Source of the DNA: Dipteris shenzhenensis
Lineage: Eukaryota; Polypodiophyta; Polypodiopsida; Gleicheniales
Reading direction: 5' to 3' (one strand)
Assembly: GCA_047967505.1 (NCBI GenBank)
Contig: CM106540.1
Length of the DNA stretch: 64,000 bases
The stretch's first letter is position 1. Every line of letters begins with the position of its first letter. This document shows, in pieces, positions 47,701 through 57,030 of the stretch. Made by a program: the position numbers and the translations under genes. The notes beneath the pieces are model-generated. The model was not told where the DNA came from and did not search any database. It was given only the letters and a program-made list of their open reading frames with translations.

Positions 47701-50570
47701 ACCCAACTTCAAACTGCTTTAGTGGCAGGAAGCACACTTTCCATCCAGAATCCATGCAAGATAAATAAGCCCAAACTTCTACCAAAAGGCCAAGCACAAC
47801 ATAATAGCATGTGCACACATCTAATTACTTACAGCATGCAAATGAGGCCCTGTTACGTCATACCCACCAAGAACCAATGCAGCACTGACATGGCCCTGAT
47901 AACTGTACCACAACAAGAAACCAACTCAGATCCCCTTTCAAGAGCAAAGATAAGATACTTTTCAACCCCATTCACCACAAATACCTTGATAAAGCTTGTA
48001 TCTCTAGGAAAATAAATTCCAATTCAAAAGAGTTTAACTTCTATGATACCCGAACAGGTGAGATTTCAATAGACTAAGGGCTGTCACAACTCGTGAGTCC
48101 CGTCCAGTTGCATACCGATGTAGCGCTAATTGGGAGTTCACCATATCTGCCCAAAAAGGAAAAGGATTGAACCCTCAGAAACCTTCGAATAGAACCAAAT
48201 CATCAGAAATCATCAGCCCCAACTACACCAGGAGGAAAACGGATCTAGTGTACCTGTAACATTTTCTGTATCCGCTGCTGTCCCTGCTCCACAGCAAAAA
48301 ATGTTTGGTGCTAATTTGTGTATTTTCTCGCAATTCTTATCGGCAACAATGCTGCCTTCTGTTGCTCTAGTATCTGCTCCCAAAATAACACCATCCTTCC
48401 ACATGCAACAAAAAAGACCCTGCATTAATTTATTTGGACAGGGAGTACAAAATAAAATTCTGGAAAATATGGAAATCATAGTATAAAATTAGATACCCAG
48501 CCTTGGCCAAAGAACAAATCCTAAAATGCTCACAATCTCAGGCAACCAAAAATGAGACTTCTTTCAATTACAATCAGCTGCCAGAACTTCATCACATTTT
48601 CATGAGCTAGATGCATGTTTCTGTGCCGTACCAACACAAAGTTTGAGACCCAGTAACAATGCAGTCGCTAAGCCGGCCACAAATATTATTGAACTTCCAA
48701 CTATTCAATTAGAAAGAACTGAATTAGAGTCTAGGGCAGCTCCAACTGAGACGGGACTGAGCTAGAACAGCCTAGTCCTTAACACAGCTCTGAATGAGCA
48801 CTACATCTTTGCCAATGGTATGGGTGTAACAAAGGTGAAAGTTTCTTGGTAATTTCTTAGTATAGACAGCATTTAAATGGCTTGTAAATAAATAGTACTT
48901 TAAGTAGGGGAACCAGACTTCTCGAGAATGCGAATGTGTGCAATGCGTGCAGAATTTGAATGCCAATTGGCCCTCCAATGGGGAAGGCGCGCCCTTAAAT
49001 GTGAAGAACCAGACTTCTCGAGAATGTGAATGTGTGCAATGGATGTAGAATTGGTACTTGTTTCTCTTTCAACCTACATGCAAGGTATGGGAGAGATGGA
49101 TGAATGCAAGGTGATTAGAGAATGCTACATGAAATTCACAATAAGGGTGATACCCTTTCATTAATTTCCCTTGACGTCACTCAAGTTCCATCTTCCCATT
49201 TACACCTACCCTTATCGTATGACCCATGCATCTACCATTCAATGCACCTTAATGCACCCTTCCCTTCCTATTGCCCCTAGACACGTTGGTGCGCATCTTT
49301 AATAATAAAATACATGTCGCAGCTCAACTAGTTCTATCTACTGAGATGATCCACCGCCATAACAAATCAATCCGTGTTCATAAATGCAAATACATGTTAC
49401 ACTATTAGCGTATAATACATAATAATGGTTTTAACGTCTACTAATCACGGATTAGTGATTTCTCTCGTCATGACAGAGTTCCCACCAAGATCTAGTATCT
49501 GAGATGAGTCCATCAATGACTCGTATCTGAGTATATTTTGCAGCAGCTATTTATTCTTTCTACTCTAAGTGCTTATATTGCTTTTGTCGATTTTGAGGAC
49601 GAAAATCTTTGAAGCAGAAGGGAATTCTAGCAGTAGTAAAGTTAGTAGTAGAGTAATGCACTTATTTATGGTCCAGTGCATTTTAAAAAGGGCTCACTAG
49701 TAATTTACTGAGTTACATTTTAGTAGGGCTGTTGTGGATTTAATTAGGAACTGCCATGTGTCAAGTGGGCAGGTTTGTTATCCCAAAAGAATTGCTGGCA
49801 CTCACATGACTACTCAAACTTCTATTTGAAAGGGCGTGTCAGGCTGCTGCATTCATTCCATAGCATTCAGCTCACTTAGCATTTCATGAGCAGCCTTGTC
49901 TTGTTGGAGTATGACTTTGCTTCTCAGTAAAGAAGATTCGTAGCTGGCCTTATGGCTGGTGCCTTAGGGTAGGCAGTCCACGCCTCCTTTTTCCACTAGT
50001 GATTTTGCATTCTACCCTAGCATTTCCCTTGTCCATTCCATAGCCCTTGCCAATAAATGATTTTCTTCTCCTTTTCATAAGTTTTGTTAAGACCAAATGC
50101 CCTGCCAAAGGTAAACTGTGCATTTCCTCAAAAATCAGCTTTTTGAATGATGAGTGAGGAACCTAATATATTCTACGACAGCAGTCCATTCTTAAAGCAA
50201 AAGCTGGGACAAAACAGACGTTTCAGAATGTTCCAAATAGTCTTATTGACTATCATGAACGAAGTCCTTCTAGATCTCTGTTTAGATAAAGCGTTATCTA
50301 CAACCTTGTATAAATTAGTCTGTCTGAAAGAGTAAACTGTGTCTGATAGCACGCCCTGATCTCAGATATCAGTATCTAGCCATGTTCTCAAATCTCAAAG
50401 ATAACGTGAATTGCAAAATTCAATACCGTGTAGACAAGGCCGACGATAGTGGTGCCGGTTTTCAGGAACTTGGGGGGATGAACGCCCTTGTTCTCAAGCA
50501 AGGCATTGCGGTGACAGAGATCGAAGCTGAAACCACCTTTGGGAGGCAAATCGAGAGGGGCTTTAGCCAT
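42387..50570 (-). CDS. PBB: 20S proteasome subunit beta type-7 (beta-2, trypsin-like), 8 exons, 273 aa
   Basis: Eight exons (50570-50427, 48395-48254, 48146-48050, 47902-47833, 47673-47569, 43050-42952, 42779-42689, 42460-42387) join into an uninterrupted 273-codon frame, the length I expect for plant PBB. All introns are GT-AG and every phase agrees. A 39-residue propeptide ends in KTG, giving mature TTIVG with the nucleophile Thr40. In beta-2 numbering all key residues are present: Thr1, Asp17 (D56 in GADTRAT), Lys33 (K72), Gly45 (G84) and Glu53 (E92) of the trypsin-like pocket, Ser129 (S168), Asp166 (D205), Ser169 (S208). The subunit forms the beta-2 catalytic site of the 20S core, cutting after basic residues, in cytosol and nucleus. 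It is an intact gene with no breaks. It could be PBB1 or PBB2; copy identity cannot be told. Confidence 0.97.
42689..42779 (-). CDS. PBB: PBB exon 7
   Basis: Acceptor TGTGCAG|GGAGGG. Encodes [20 protein letters not shown] to AKGHT, matching the LRN..PNPRTYVS segment of plant PBB. Donor ACAG|GTGCAT, phase 1. Confidence 0.92.
42952..43050 (-). CDS. PBB: PBB exon 6
   Basis: Acceptor AATACAG|AGAGAA. Encodes [20 protein letters not shown] to DLCIITK; carries Asp205 and Ser208 of the active site. Donor AAA|GTGAGT, phase 0. Confidence 0.97.
43966..44066 (+). repeat. ~64-bp tandem duplication
   Basis: GATGAATGCATCATGGGGAC followed by ACTAAGCTATGGTAGGGTG is repeated after a short GGTCGACCAT spacer. 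Confidence 0.8.
44256..44330 (+). repeat. ~37-bp tandem duplication
   Basis: GGAGTTCAGTCCTTTTGTCC then TAGCCCGCG occurs twice in a row. Confidence 0.9.
44667..44770 (+). repeat. CT-rich tract within the LTR
   Basis: (TC)n runs separated by CCCTTCTGCTCCC; a shorter version is in the second LTR copy near 45570-45600. Confidence 0.85.
44855..44866 (+). other. Primer-binding site (initiator Met-tRNA)
   Basis: TGGTATCAGAGC is an exact match to the common plant LTR-element primer site, directly after the LTR end CTACA|T. Confidence 0.85.
45605..46604 (+). repeat. 500-bp direct tandem duplication
   Basis: The two halves align at a constant 500-bp offset, for example TTGCCTAGTAGGGAGGCA at 46081 and 46581, and CTACATTTCCAAAGAA at 45681 and 46181. 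The halves differ at few positions. Each includes the LTR end and about 420 bp of adjacent unknown sequence, so the duplication is younger than the LTR insertion. Confidence 0.9.
47569..47673 (-). CDS. PBB: PBB exon 5
   Basis: Acceptor TTGCTGCAG|GTC. Encodes [20 protein letters not shown] to YKEDLT; includes the SGS loop with catalytic-site Ser168. Donor ACA|GTAAG, phase 0. Confidence 0.97.
47833..47902 (-). CDS. PBB: PBB exon 4
   Basis: Acceptor GGTACAG|TTATC completes Gly128. Encodes [20 protein letters not shown] and LHA. Donor GCT|GTAAGT, phase 0. Confidence 0.95.
48050..48146 (-). CDS. PBB: PBB exon 3
   Basis: Acceptor TTGGGCAG|ATATGG completes Asp96. Encodes [20 protein letters not shown] to KSHLF. 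Donor TTCGG|GTATCA, phase 2. Confidence 0.95.
48254..48395 (-). CDS. PBB: PBB exon 2
   Basis: Acceptor GTGGAAG|GAT. Encodes [20 protein letters not shown] up to AADTENVT; contains catalytic Asp17 and Lys33. Donor ACAG|GTACAC, phase 1. Confidence 0.97.
48911..49056 (+). repeat. 96-bp-period tandem duplication
   Basis: AACCAGACTTCTCGAGAATG then GAATGTGTGCAATG occurs at 48911 and 49007. Confidence 0.85.
49570..50030 (+). mobile_element. Probable Ty3/gypsy 3' end (polypurine tract and LTR)
   Basis: GATTTTGAGGACGAAAATC near 49592 resembles the sequence that follows integrase in plant gypsy elements (GAGGACGAAA). The purine run GAAGCAGAAGGGAA at about 49611 could be the polypurine tract, with the LTR following. 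Only one LTR and no integrase are seen. Confidence 0.4.
50427..50570 (-). CDS. PBB: PBB exon 1 (propeptide and catalytic Thr)
   Basis: [19 protein letters not shown] opens the propeptide; [11 protein letters not shown] is typical of plant PBB. The exon ends TTIVGLVYT at the donor ACG|GTATTG, phase 0. Confidence 0.95.
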
Positions 50571-50668
50571 GGAGGATGAAGCGGTGCCGTTGCAAAGCTA
50601 TAGGTCGTCCACACTGCACCTTGTAGCCGCGAAGATAGAGTGATCGCCAAGGAAAGAATCAGCTCCAT

Positions 50669-50676
50669 CTTATAGA
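50669..50676 (-). promoter_or_regulatory. TATA-like box of PBB
   Basis: On the minus strand TCTATAAG lies about 100 bp upstream of the PBB ATG. Confidence 0.45.
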
Positions 50677-50707
50677 GACGGGTGCCACGCTGGAGCTGCG
50701 TCCCATC

Positions 50708-50828
50708 TGACGTGGTGCTCATGTGGACGGTTTGGAGCGGTAAAACCCAAATGACCCGGCCATCACGTGGCCCTTCCTGGCCATCAAGGGATGCTGGGAG
50801 CCACCTTCCCATTTTCGTTCGTCACGTG
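50708..50828 (-). promoter_or_regulatory. ACGT elements / two G-boxes in the PBB promoter
   Basis: CACGTG occurs at 50764-50769 and 50823-50828, and TGACGTGG at 50708-50715, all 140-260 bp upstream of the PBB start. Such ACGT-core sites bind plant bZIP and bHLH factors; use here is inferred from position only. Confidence 0.5.
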
Positions 50829-51165
50829 TCTCACTTGCGCATCTCTAGGTCGTTGTCACCCGCAAGCCACCATTTTGGCCAATGGGAGCCGTCTTCTTAA
50901 TGATGATGAGTTGATTATTCTCTACGGTTTTGTTAACTTTTTAGCACTGCCTTCCAAGCAGCGCTATGGTTACACTTTTGTAAACAAGATGAATACAATT
51001 TATTAGGCCTGCCCCGAAAGTGAAAGACGTATGGCGATGAATTTAAGCAAGAAATATTGAAAGTGTTTCACTCTTCGAAATGTTTCATTGGTTACTTGCA
51101 ACATATAGTATGGAGTGATCGGACCAATATGCGTAGTTTGTGCCCTTTGTAGAGTCATTCGAAGG

Positions 51166-51720
51166 TTAATTTGTCCATATTTGATCAATTGTTGACCCAT
51201 GAATTGTTGTTGGTTCTTTGATGATTTGTGTCATATGTTTGTTTGACATGTATTGATGTAGTCTTTTTTTTGCTTGTGTTTCGTTGTTGTACTCAATGTT
51301 GAAGTCTCCAATGATGTAAGAAGTTGTGTTTTGTTTTATACTGTTTAGGCACCTCTCAATGATTTGAATTAGCGATGTTGTGCTTGCTTTAGGGTGCTTG
51401 TATGTGTTAATAACGGCAATGTCATTTCCTTTGTATGATTCAAACAACGTTAGCAGTAGGTGTGATCCTTCTTGATACATGTCTTTGTGTTTTCTTAGTT
51501 TGATTTCCTTTTTGTAGTATGTTGTTATTCCTACTCCCACGTAACTGTTGATGCTTTTGTTATTTATTATGTTTATTTCTTCTTGGGATCGGTTGTGTGT
51601 TTCTTGTATGCATGTAACTATTGATCCTTGTTGCATGCTAGGACATCTTCTTAAGTCTTGCTTGTGTGCGTTAGCATTCCTAGTATTAATTGACTGAATG
51701 ATGAAAGAATGATGATCCAT
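51166..51720 (-). pseudogene. Helentron endonuclease domain (EEP type)
   Basis: A 184-codon frame reads IVTCIQETHNRSQEE with the metal-binding Glu of QET, VGVGITTYYKKEI, DIAVINTYKHPKA, YIIGDFNIEY with the GDFN motif, and HGSTIDQIWTN, the S.IDxIW end of the fold. The expected final Asp-His pair is not visible before the stop. The frame itself is open over its length; it is split from the helicase by a stop at about 51763. Its position right after the Pif1 helicase C-terminus, not before an RT, separates it from a LINE endonuclease. Confidence 0.85.
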
Positions 51721-51762
51721 TGTTTGGAATAGTTGTTGTTTTATTTTCCACCGTCCTGTTGT

Positions 51763-52251
51763 TCAAAACCTTTGTATCTCTTGCAATACCATTGCATCCA
51801 CTCTGATATGTCTCTGCTCTATTTTTGAAAGCAAGTACAAATTCGCTAGGTCCCGTACCCTTGATAGTGCGGTGTAAACTAGTCTGTGGCTCTTTATCTT
51901 TGAGGGGTCAAATGTGAGGGATTCCATTGTCAGTCCTTGTGCTCTATGTATTGTCCTTGCTACTGCCAGTTGTATTGGAAATTGTTTCATGCATATTGTG
52001 TTGAGATGATTTTTTCCTATTTGGAATTCCCTCGTGATGTGGAAAATTGGTGTCCAAGTAGATTGTATTCCTTTGTCGTATAGGTACCTGTTCTCTGATC
52101 TCGTCCATACACCGGTTTTGTTCCCATTGAATTCCACCCACATGAAGTTAGGTTCTCTTACCATGTGTGATCCTTTGAATATTCCATCTACTCCATTAAC
52201 TATCCCATTTGCCAGGTCCAAGTTCCCTGAGAGAACCACTACAGAGAGCAA
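51763..52251 (-). pseudogene. Helentron Pif1-type helicase, C-terminal half
   Basis: The frame contains LSGNLDLANGIVNGVDGIFK, then FPIQLAVARTIHRAQGLTME and LVYTALSRVRDLANLYLLS, which are the late motifs (IV to VI) of Pif1/Helitron helicases. It ends in TAG-type stops before the endonuclease frame. The sequence upstream of LSGNLD breaks off at the inversion border. Confidence 0.9.
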
Positions 52252-52261
52252 TATCTGCTAT

Positions 52262-53630
52262 CCCTGCCATTCATCAATCAACACAGCTTACAAGGATGCG
52301 ATGAGACATGGCACGACGTTTACCATATGAATGAACAAGTGATAAAGAAAAACCATTCGTAGTTCAACAAGATCTTCGTAGACAAAGGCTTCGAGCGTGC
52401 TAATAGCTCAACATTGTCAACAACGTCAATGTCCTCGAAAGAGAGAACCAGGCTAGAGAAGTACGACCTAGCAGTTGACACGAACGTTATCAGCAAGCAA
52501 ACAAAAAACATTGGACGTTTAAGCTATAGAATAGGCATCAAAGACAACGACAATTTCTATGTGCAAATGAGACAACTGAACTTTTAGCAAAGATTGATAG
52601 TGGACGATATTATGCTACAAAAACGATGCAACCCATCAAAACAAATTCATCTATTCCTTTCAAGGAATGAGGGAGTTGGAAAAACTTTCACCCTAATGTG
52701 GATTGTTTAGGCGCTACTGCGTTCATACTTCCATTGAGAGGCAGAGAACATACAGAACCTGAGGGTACTAATGCTAGCATACATGTTGTTCAGGCGCTAC
52801 TGCGTTCATACTTCCATTGAGAGGCAGAGAACATACAGAACCTGAGGGTACTAATGCTAGCATACATGGGGAAAGCGGCACGACAAATAGGTGGGACAAC
52901 AATACATGTAGCGCTGCATCTGCCACTACTAACATAAGCATATACAGCACTGTCAGCCGAGACACTGTAGGAGCTGGCAACAATGTACAAAAATGTACAA
53001 CTGATAGTAATCGATGAGGTTTTGCTTGTAGGATTCAACACATTCGGTGCAACTGATATGAGAATGCGTGAAATAAAGCATAACCATGTAAAACCTTTCA
53101 GAGGGGTGGACATCCTGTTTTGCGGGGACCTGTGCTAGGCAAGCCCAACAAAAGACACTTGGGTGTTCACCAAACACTCTTCATCCTCTGGAGTAATATC
53201 TACCTTTTGGGAGAACAACATTAGGTACTACGAGCTTGAAGAACCAATGTGGCAGCAAAACATGCATTTTCTGCATTTGCTAAACAAAATAAGGGTTGGC
53301 CAACAAAGCGGGGACAACCTCGAAGACTTAAATAAACTATACATGGGGCAATGAGAGAACAAGCACATGGTGCCGCACTTGTTCTACATAAACGTAGCAA
53401 AAGACATGCACAACGACTACGTATTCCGTACAATCACAACACAACCACACATTTTAAAATCAAAAGATGTAATGCACAAGACGTGCAGCAAGACAATAAA
53501 CATACCAGAAGATCCAAAATGCACAGGAGGATTGCACTCCGAACTACGATTAAAGCCTGGAATGATAGTTGAGATTTATCTATCTTTGTGTACACGAACT
53601 ACGATTAAAGCCTGGAATGATAGTTGAGAT
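52262..53630 (+). pseudogene. Helentron Pif1-type helicase, N-terminal half, inverted
   Basis: On the plus strand, with stops and one short duplication: CDETWHDVYHMNEQ, then QRLIVDDIMLQK, Walker A region FLSRNEGVGKTFTLM near 52670, GKAARQIGGTTIH (motif Ia), QLIVIDEVLLVGFNTFGATD (Walker B), FRGVDILFCGDL, and finally LHSELRLKPGMIV near 53560. In Pif1 proteins KxGM.V directly precedes the N.D..NG.VNG segment, which here starts the minus-strand half at 52.25 kb. The two halves therefore belonged together before an inversion of about 1.37 kb. Confidence 0.88.
52709..52868 (+). repeat. 83-bp-period tandem duplication in the helicase
   Basis: AGGCGCTACTGCGTTCATAC starts copies at 52709 and 52792; 77 bp are identical. 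It disrupts the frame between Walker A and motif Ia. Confidence 0.95.
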
Positions 53631-53649
53631 TTATGTATCTTTGTGATGT
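53540..53649 (+). repeat. 55-bp tandem duplication at the inversion border
   Basis: CGAACTACGATTAAAGCCTG starts copies at 53540 and 53595. It repeats the KPGMIV-encoding end of the inverted helicase and spans the junction with the Rep end at 53631. Confidence 0.9.
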
Positions 53650-54720
53650 ACGATGTGCAGTACGAAGCCGCCCCATGCGGGTTGAGTATGAATTATTTGC
53701 TCCCAGAGACTTGTTATTTTTTCATTGAAGTTGTTTGTGTAAATATCCTCTGGCTTGCGTCGCAAGAAGACTGTTAGCACTACGAGCCTACTCCTCAATG
53801 CGTTTAAGTAGATGTCTTCAGGCAAACCTGTTATGAGGAATAATTCATCCATGGAGAGTTGCATTGTGGACTGGTCAAGCAATAAATTTTGGATAGATTT
53901 GTAAGTTGTTCTGTACTCCCTTGATTCTTCTTTTGTTGCGAGCGGGTGTAGTATTGTTGTTTTTCTCATGGGCGGTCTTGGAAAGCCAAATCTGCAACCA
54001 TTCCTTTTTTTAGTGCAGGTTTTCTGATGCTTGTGCGTCTGCATTTCACAATGGTTCTCCTGTAGTCTGGCACTATCGCAAGTTATGTACTTGTCTATGT
54101 ATTCTTCTATTTCATTGAACTCTGATTGGCTTGAGTAACTTTTTCATTGCTTGGAATCTGAAGACGTAATACTGAGCCGTTGTCACCGGATTGGACCGAA
54201 TGAGTTCTCTCATGTTCTTTTCTGTAGAGGATGTAGTGGGTGCAGGGAACTTTAGGTTTAAGTCATGCAAGCAATTTACTAGAGGCTCCCAAAGCCTTTC
54301 CGCTACGGAAAAAGTCATGAAGAAAGTAGGTGGCCCCAATTGCCTCAACATTGCAAACAGATTTCTTTTCAAATGGTGCTTGTAGTCTGCTGACGTTCAT
54401 AGTGCGTTGAAGTCATGATAACCTATGTTGGACTGAAGTAGCCTATCAATATTTGTGTCCTGCACTGCTTCACCTGCTTCACCAATACCTTCATTGTCTT
54501 GAAGAATAGGTTCTCTACATTGAGCGCAAATCTTCTGTCTTTATTTTTTTAATCCCAATTCGCTATTTCTTGGTAGCTTGTCTTGCCTATGATTCCATAT
54601 GAACGTTCATGGCCAAAGAACAATGTAGGGAAGGCCAGCTCCTCGCAACTTTTGTCCTTGAATAAACTTAGTAGTGGGTGTCCTTTGGAGGGTGCCAATC
54701 TGACGGGGTTAATCTACTAC
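53631..54720 (-). pseudogene. Helentron Rep region, catalytic core deleted
   Basis: Frames in order: INPVRLAPSKGHPLLSLF then EELAFPTLFFGHERSYG (about 54.69-54.60 kb); LGPPTFFMTFSVAERLWEPL then IRSNPVTTAQYYVFRFQ (54372-54112), the Helitron-like N region; EIEEYIDKYITCDSARLQEN, THKHQKTCTKKR and CRFGFPRPPMRKT (54.1-53.95 kb); and KPEDIYTNNFNEKITSLWE to 53631. In intact proteins some 60-80 residues carrying the HxH metal motif lie between QYYVFRFQ and EYIDKYITC; here only about ten residues separate them. The element therefore could not encode its nicking enzyme even without the stops. Confidence 0.85.
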
Positions 54721-55730
54721 GTGCCTCCCCCTGCTGTTGCGAGATGATGATCTACCAAGAAGCAGTCATTGCATCTGTTGCTCTTTTCGTATTTGCTTTG
54801 AATGTTAATGTGTCGCACGTGCAGCAGGGGAATGCCGGAGTGTCTTTTATTTCTTTCAAATATACGTTCTCTGGGCTCTTATCACTGCCACTCCTCCTTT
54901 GTGCTAGCTAGATTGGCTGATTGCTACATGTTACGTGTTGTACTGTTTCTGTTACCATGTCTGACATGTTAGGAAGTGTACAATTTGTACCCTCATCATC
55001 AACATTTGCTCATAGTTTATATATTCTGTTGCAAATTTCCTAGATGCTATGTTTTGAATGTGGATGTTGGTCATTGTAAATTGCAGCGATCCTTTTTGCA
55101 GAAAGGCCTTGCATTGTTGATAACAAGGTCTGCAAAGTATGTTGTTCTTGCAGTGACCATATGTGGTAATGTCATTTTCTTTTCTTTGGAAGTAAAGGAT
55201 GGATTGTGGATGCAGTTGACAAGTCTGTGATTAGGGCGTGGTGACTAGATTCTGTATTTCCATGTATGACTTGGAAGACTTGTTTTATGTTTTCTTCGTA
55301 CTTCAATAAAACTAGAAAAGAGTCTTTAAACATATTCGATAATTGTTGTAGACAATGAAAAAGTATTGCTCGTGAGGTTTCTGCAGTTCTAAGCAGAGCA
55401 TGTATTTCATGTTTGTGGAGTATTTCTTTTGTAAGTGTTTGTGTGGGGTGAACAGCATCTGCCACACTATCAGCCCTACATTCATGGAATGTCATTGTAT
55501 GGTGCATTAGACAATGAATCACAGTCCTCGTTTGGATAGAACTCTTTCAAACACTTTAGAAGGTCTGTATTTCCTGGATGTCGTGTCTCAAAAGCAATGT
55601 TCAATTGGAGATTATAATGACTTAGTCCAGTGCTTGCATCCATGAAGGCAGTGAACAGAAACCAAAAACACTTTAGTGAGGGAGAAACAATTATGTTGAA
55701 TTGGTTTGTTATCTGGTAGTCATGCAAGAA
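54721..55730 (-). other. Possible upstream part of the Helentron ORF, unrecognised
   Basis: Two minus frames (55522-55172, 116 codons; 55727-55482, 81 codons) lie 5' of the Rep region in the same direction and could be its N-terminal extension. I see no known motif in them. Confidence 0.35.
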
Positions 55731-55760
55731 GACGATGACTGTCGCATGTGGAGAAATGCA

Positions 55761-56185
55761 GTTTGTGGTTCATAAATGTGAACAGATAATAAAACTTTTT
55801 CAGATGGAGTATGAATCATGGCATGCCACAGCAAATCAGCTTGTATATGCCATTTTTGAAGCAAAGAACTTTTCCAAAATTTTGCAAGTTACACCACATC
55901 AAAGCAGACTCATGAAACTGCACATAATTACTCTACAACTGTGTTAAGACTTGCACTACAAAATGAACCCGACAACTGCAATTTCTGGTCCACAAATGTG
56001 ATGAGCTAATAAAACGTTCTCATATGGAGTATGAATCATTGCATGCCACAGCAAATCAGCTTGTATGTGACATTGTTAAAGCAAAAAACTTTCCCAAAAT
56101 TTGGTAACCTAAACCACATGAAAGCAGACTCATGAAACTACACATAATCAGCCTCCAACTGTGTTAAAACTTGTAGTAGAAGATG
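55761..56185 (+). repeat. 220-bp-period tandem duplication
   Basis: Copies begin near 55761 and 55981; both contain CATGCCACAGCAAATCAGCT, AAAGCAGACTCATGAAACT and CAACTGTGTTAA. Confidence 0.85.
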
Positions 56186-57030
56186 AGCCCCTACTAAAAT
56201 GAATTTCATAAAAGGACCAACCAAAATGAAATGATTTGATAATGTGGAAAATTCAATCCACAATGTGAATGTATGGAACGTTACAAACCAAACCAAAAGC
56301 CAGATAGATAATGGCAGTGTTAAGATTTAAAATATAAATCCAAGGACATCCTTGTCTTGAATATTTATTTTAAACTTATGTGTGTTGCCTCCTACTTGAA
56401 AGAACTCAGCAAAAAAAACCGACGTAGTAGAAGCAGACACAAGAACTATTTTGTAACCACACTATCACTCTAAAATACTGAAATTCAGTTTCATTCCACA
56501 GCCTGAAAGTATTGAAGGTTGCGACATTGAAAGCAGTCCTAATGTATAGCAGTAATCCAAAACTGTAGTTTTCTTGAAAACAGCAAACAAAAGTAGTGTT
56601 CGATCAGCCCACAATGGCAATAGTATATATATCCTCTGCAACTAATCAAGTATGGCAACCACAAAATGTAGTATTCATAGACTGCCTAGGGAAAACATCC
56701 AACTTCCCATATCTAACCACTCTCTCTGCCAAACTCATAACCTCACTTATCCTTGCTCTGCTACCACCCTCTTAGCCTTCCTTGAGCGAGCTCCATCCTA
56801 ACATCTATTCCCTTCATCGTCTCTTTGCTCATGCCTCTCACCATTTTCAACTAACCCAACAGTCATAAACTTACGAGCCCCTCACAGCTAGCTTCTTCCC
56901 TTCCCTTGCTAATCCTACCCTCGAGGATTACCAAGCTGCGCAAACCATTTGCCCAGTTCTTCCCCCCTCCCCTCTGCTCCCCCTTACAACTAACACTCTT
57001 CCATATTTCTCCCCCATGTCCCCAGATTCT
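56186..57030. other. Unclassified stretch
   Basis: No gene is recognised; C-rich from 56.75 kb onwards. Confidence 0.4.

Larger units (their letters stand above)
48396..50426 (-). other. PBB: PBB intron 1 (2,031 bp)
   Basis: Contains a 96-bp tandem duplication at 48.91-49.06 kb and a probable gypsy 3' end at 49.57-50.03 kb. Nothing is recognised in the remainder. Confidence 0.85.
51166..54720 (-). mobile_element. Helitron2/Helentron, broken and internally inverted
   Basis: Read right to left: Rep N-terminal region (54.72-54.11 kb), Rep C-terminal region (54.10-53.63 kb), an inverted helicase N-half on the plus strand (52.26-53.63 kb), helicase C-half (52.25-51.76 kb) and an endonuclease (51.72-51.17 kb). 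A C-terminal apurinic-like endonuclease fused after a Pif1-type helicase is the mark of Helentrons/Helitron2 rather than canonical plant Helitrons. All parts carry stops. Terminal structures were not identified. Confidence 0.85.

Noticed and set aside
51166-51720. LINE endonuclease
   Set aside because: It follows a Pif1-type helicase on the same strand and has no reverse transcriptase downstream, which fits a Helentron.
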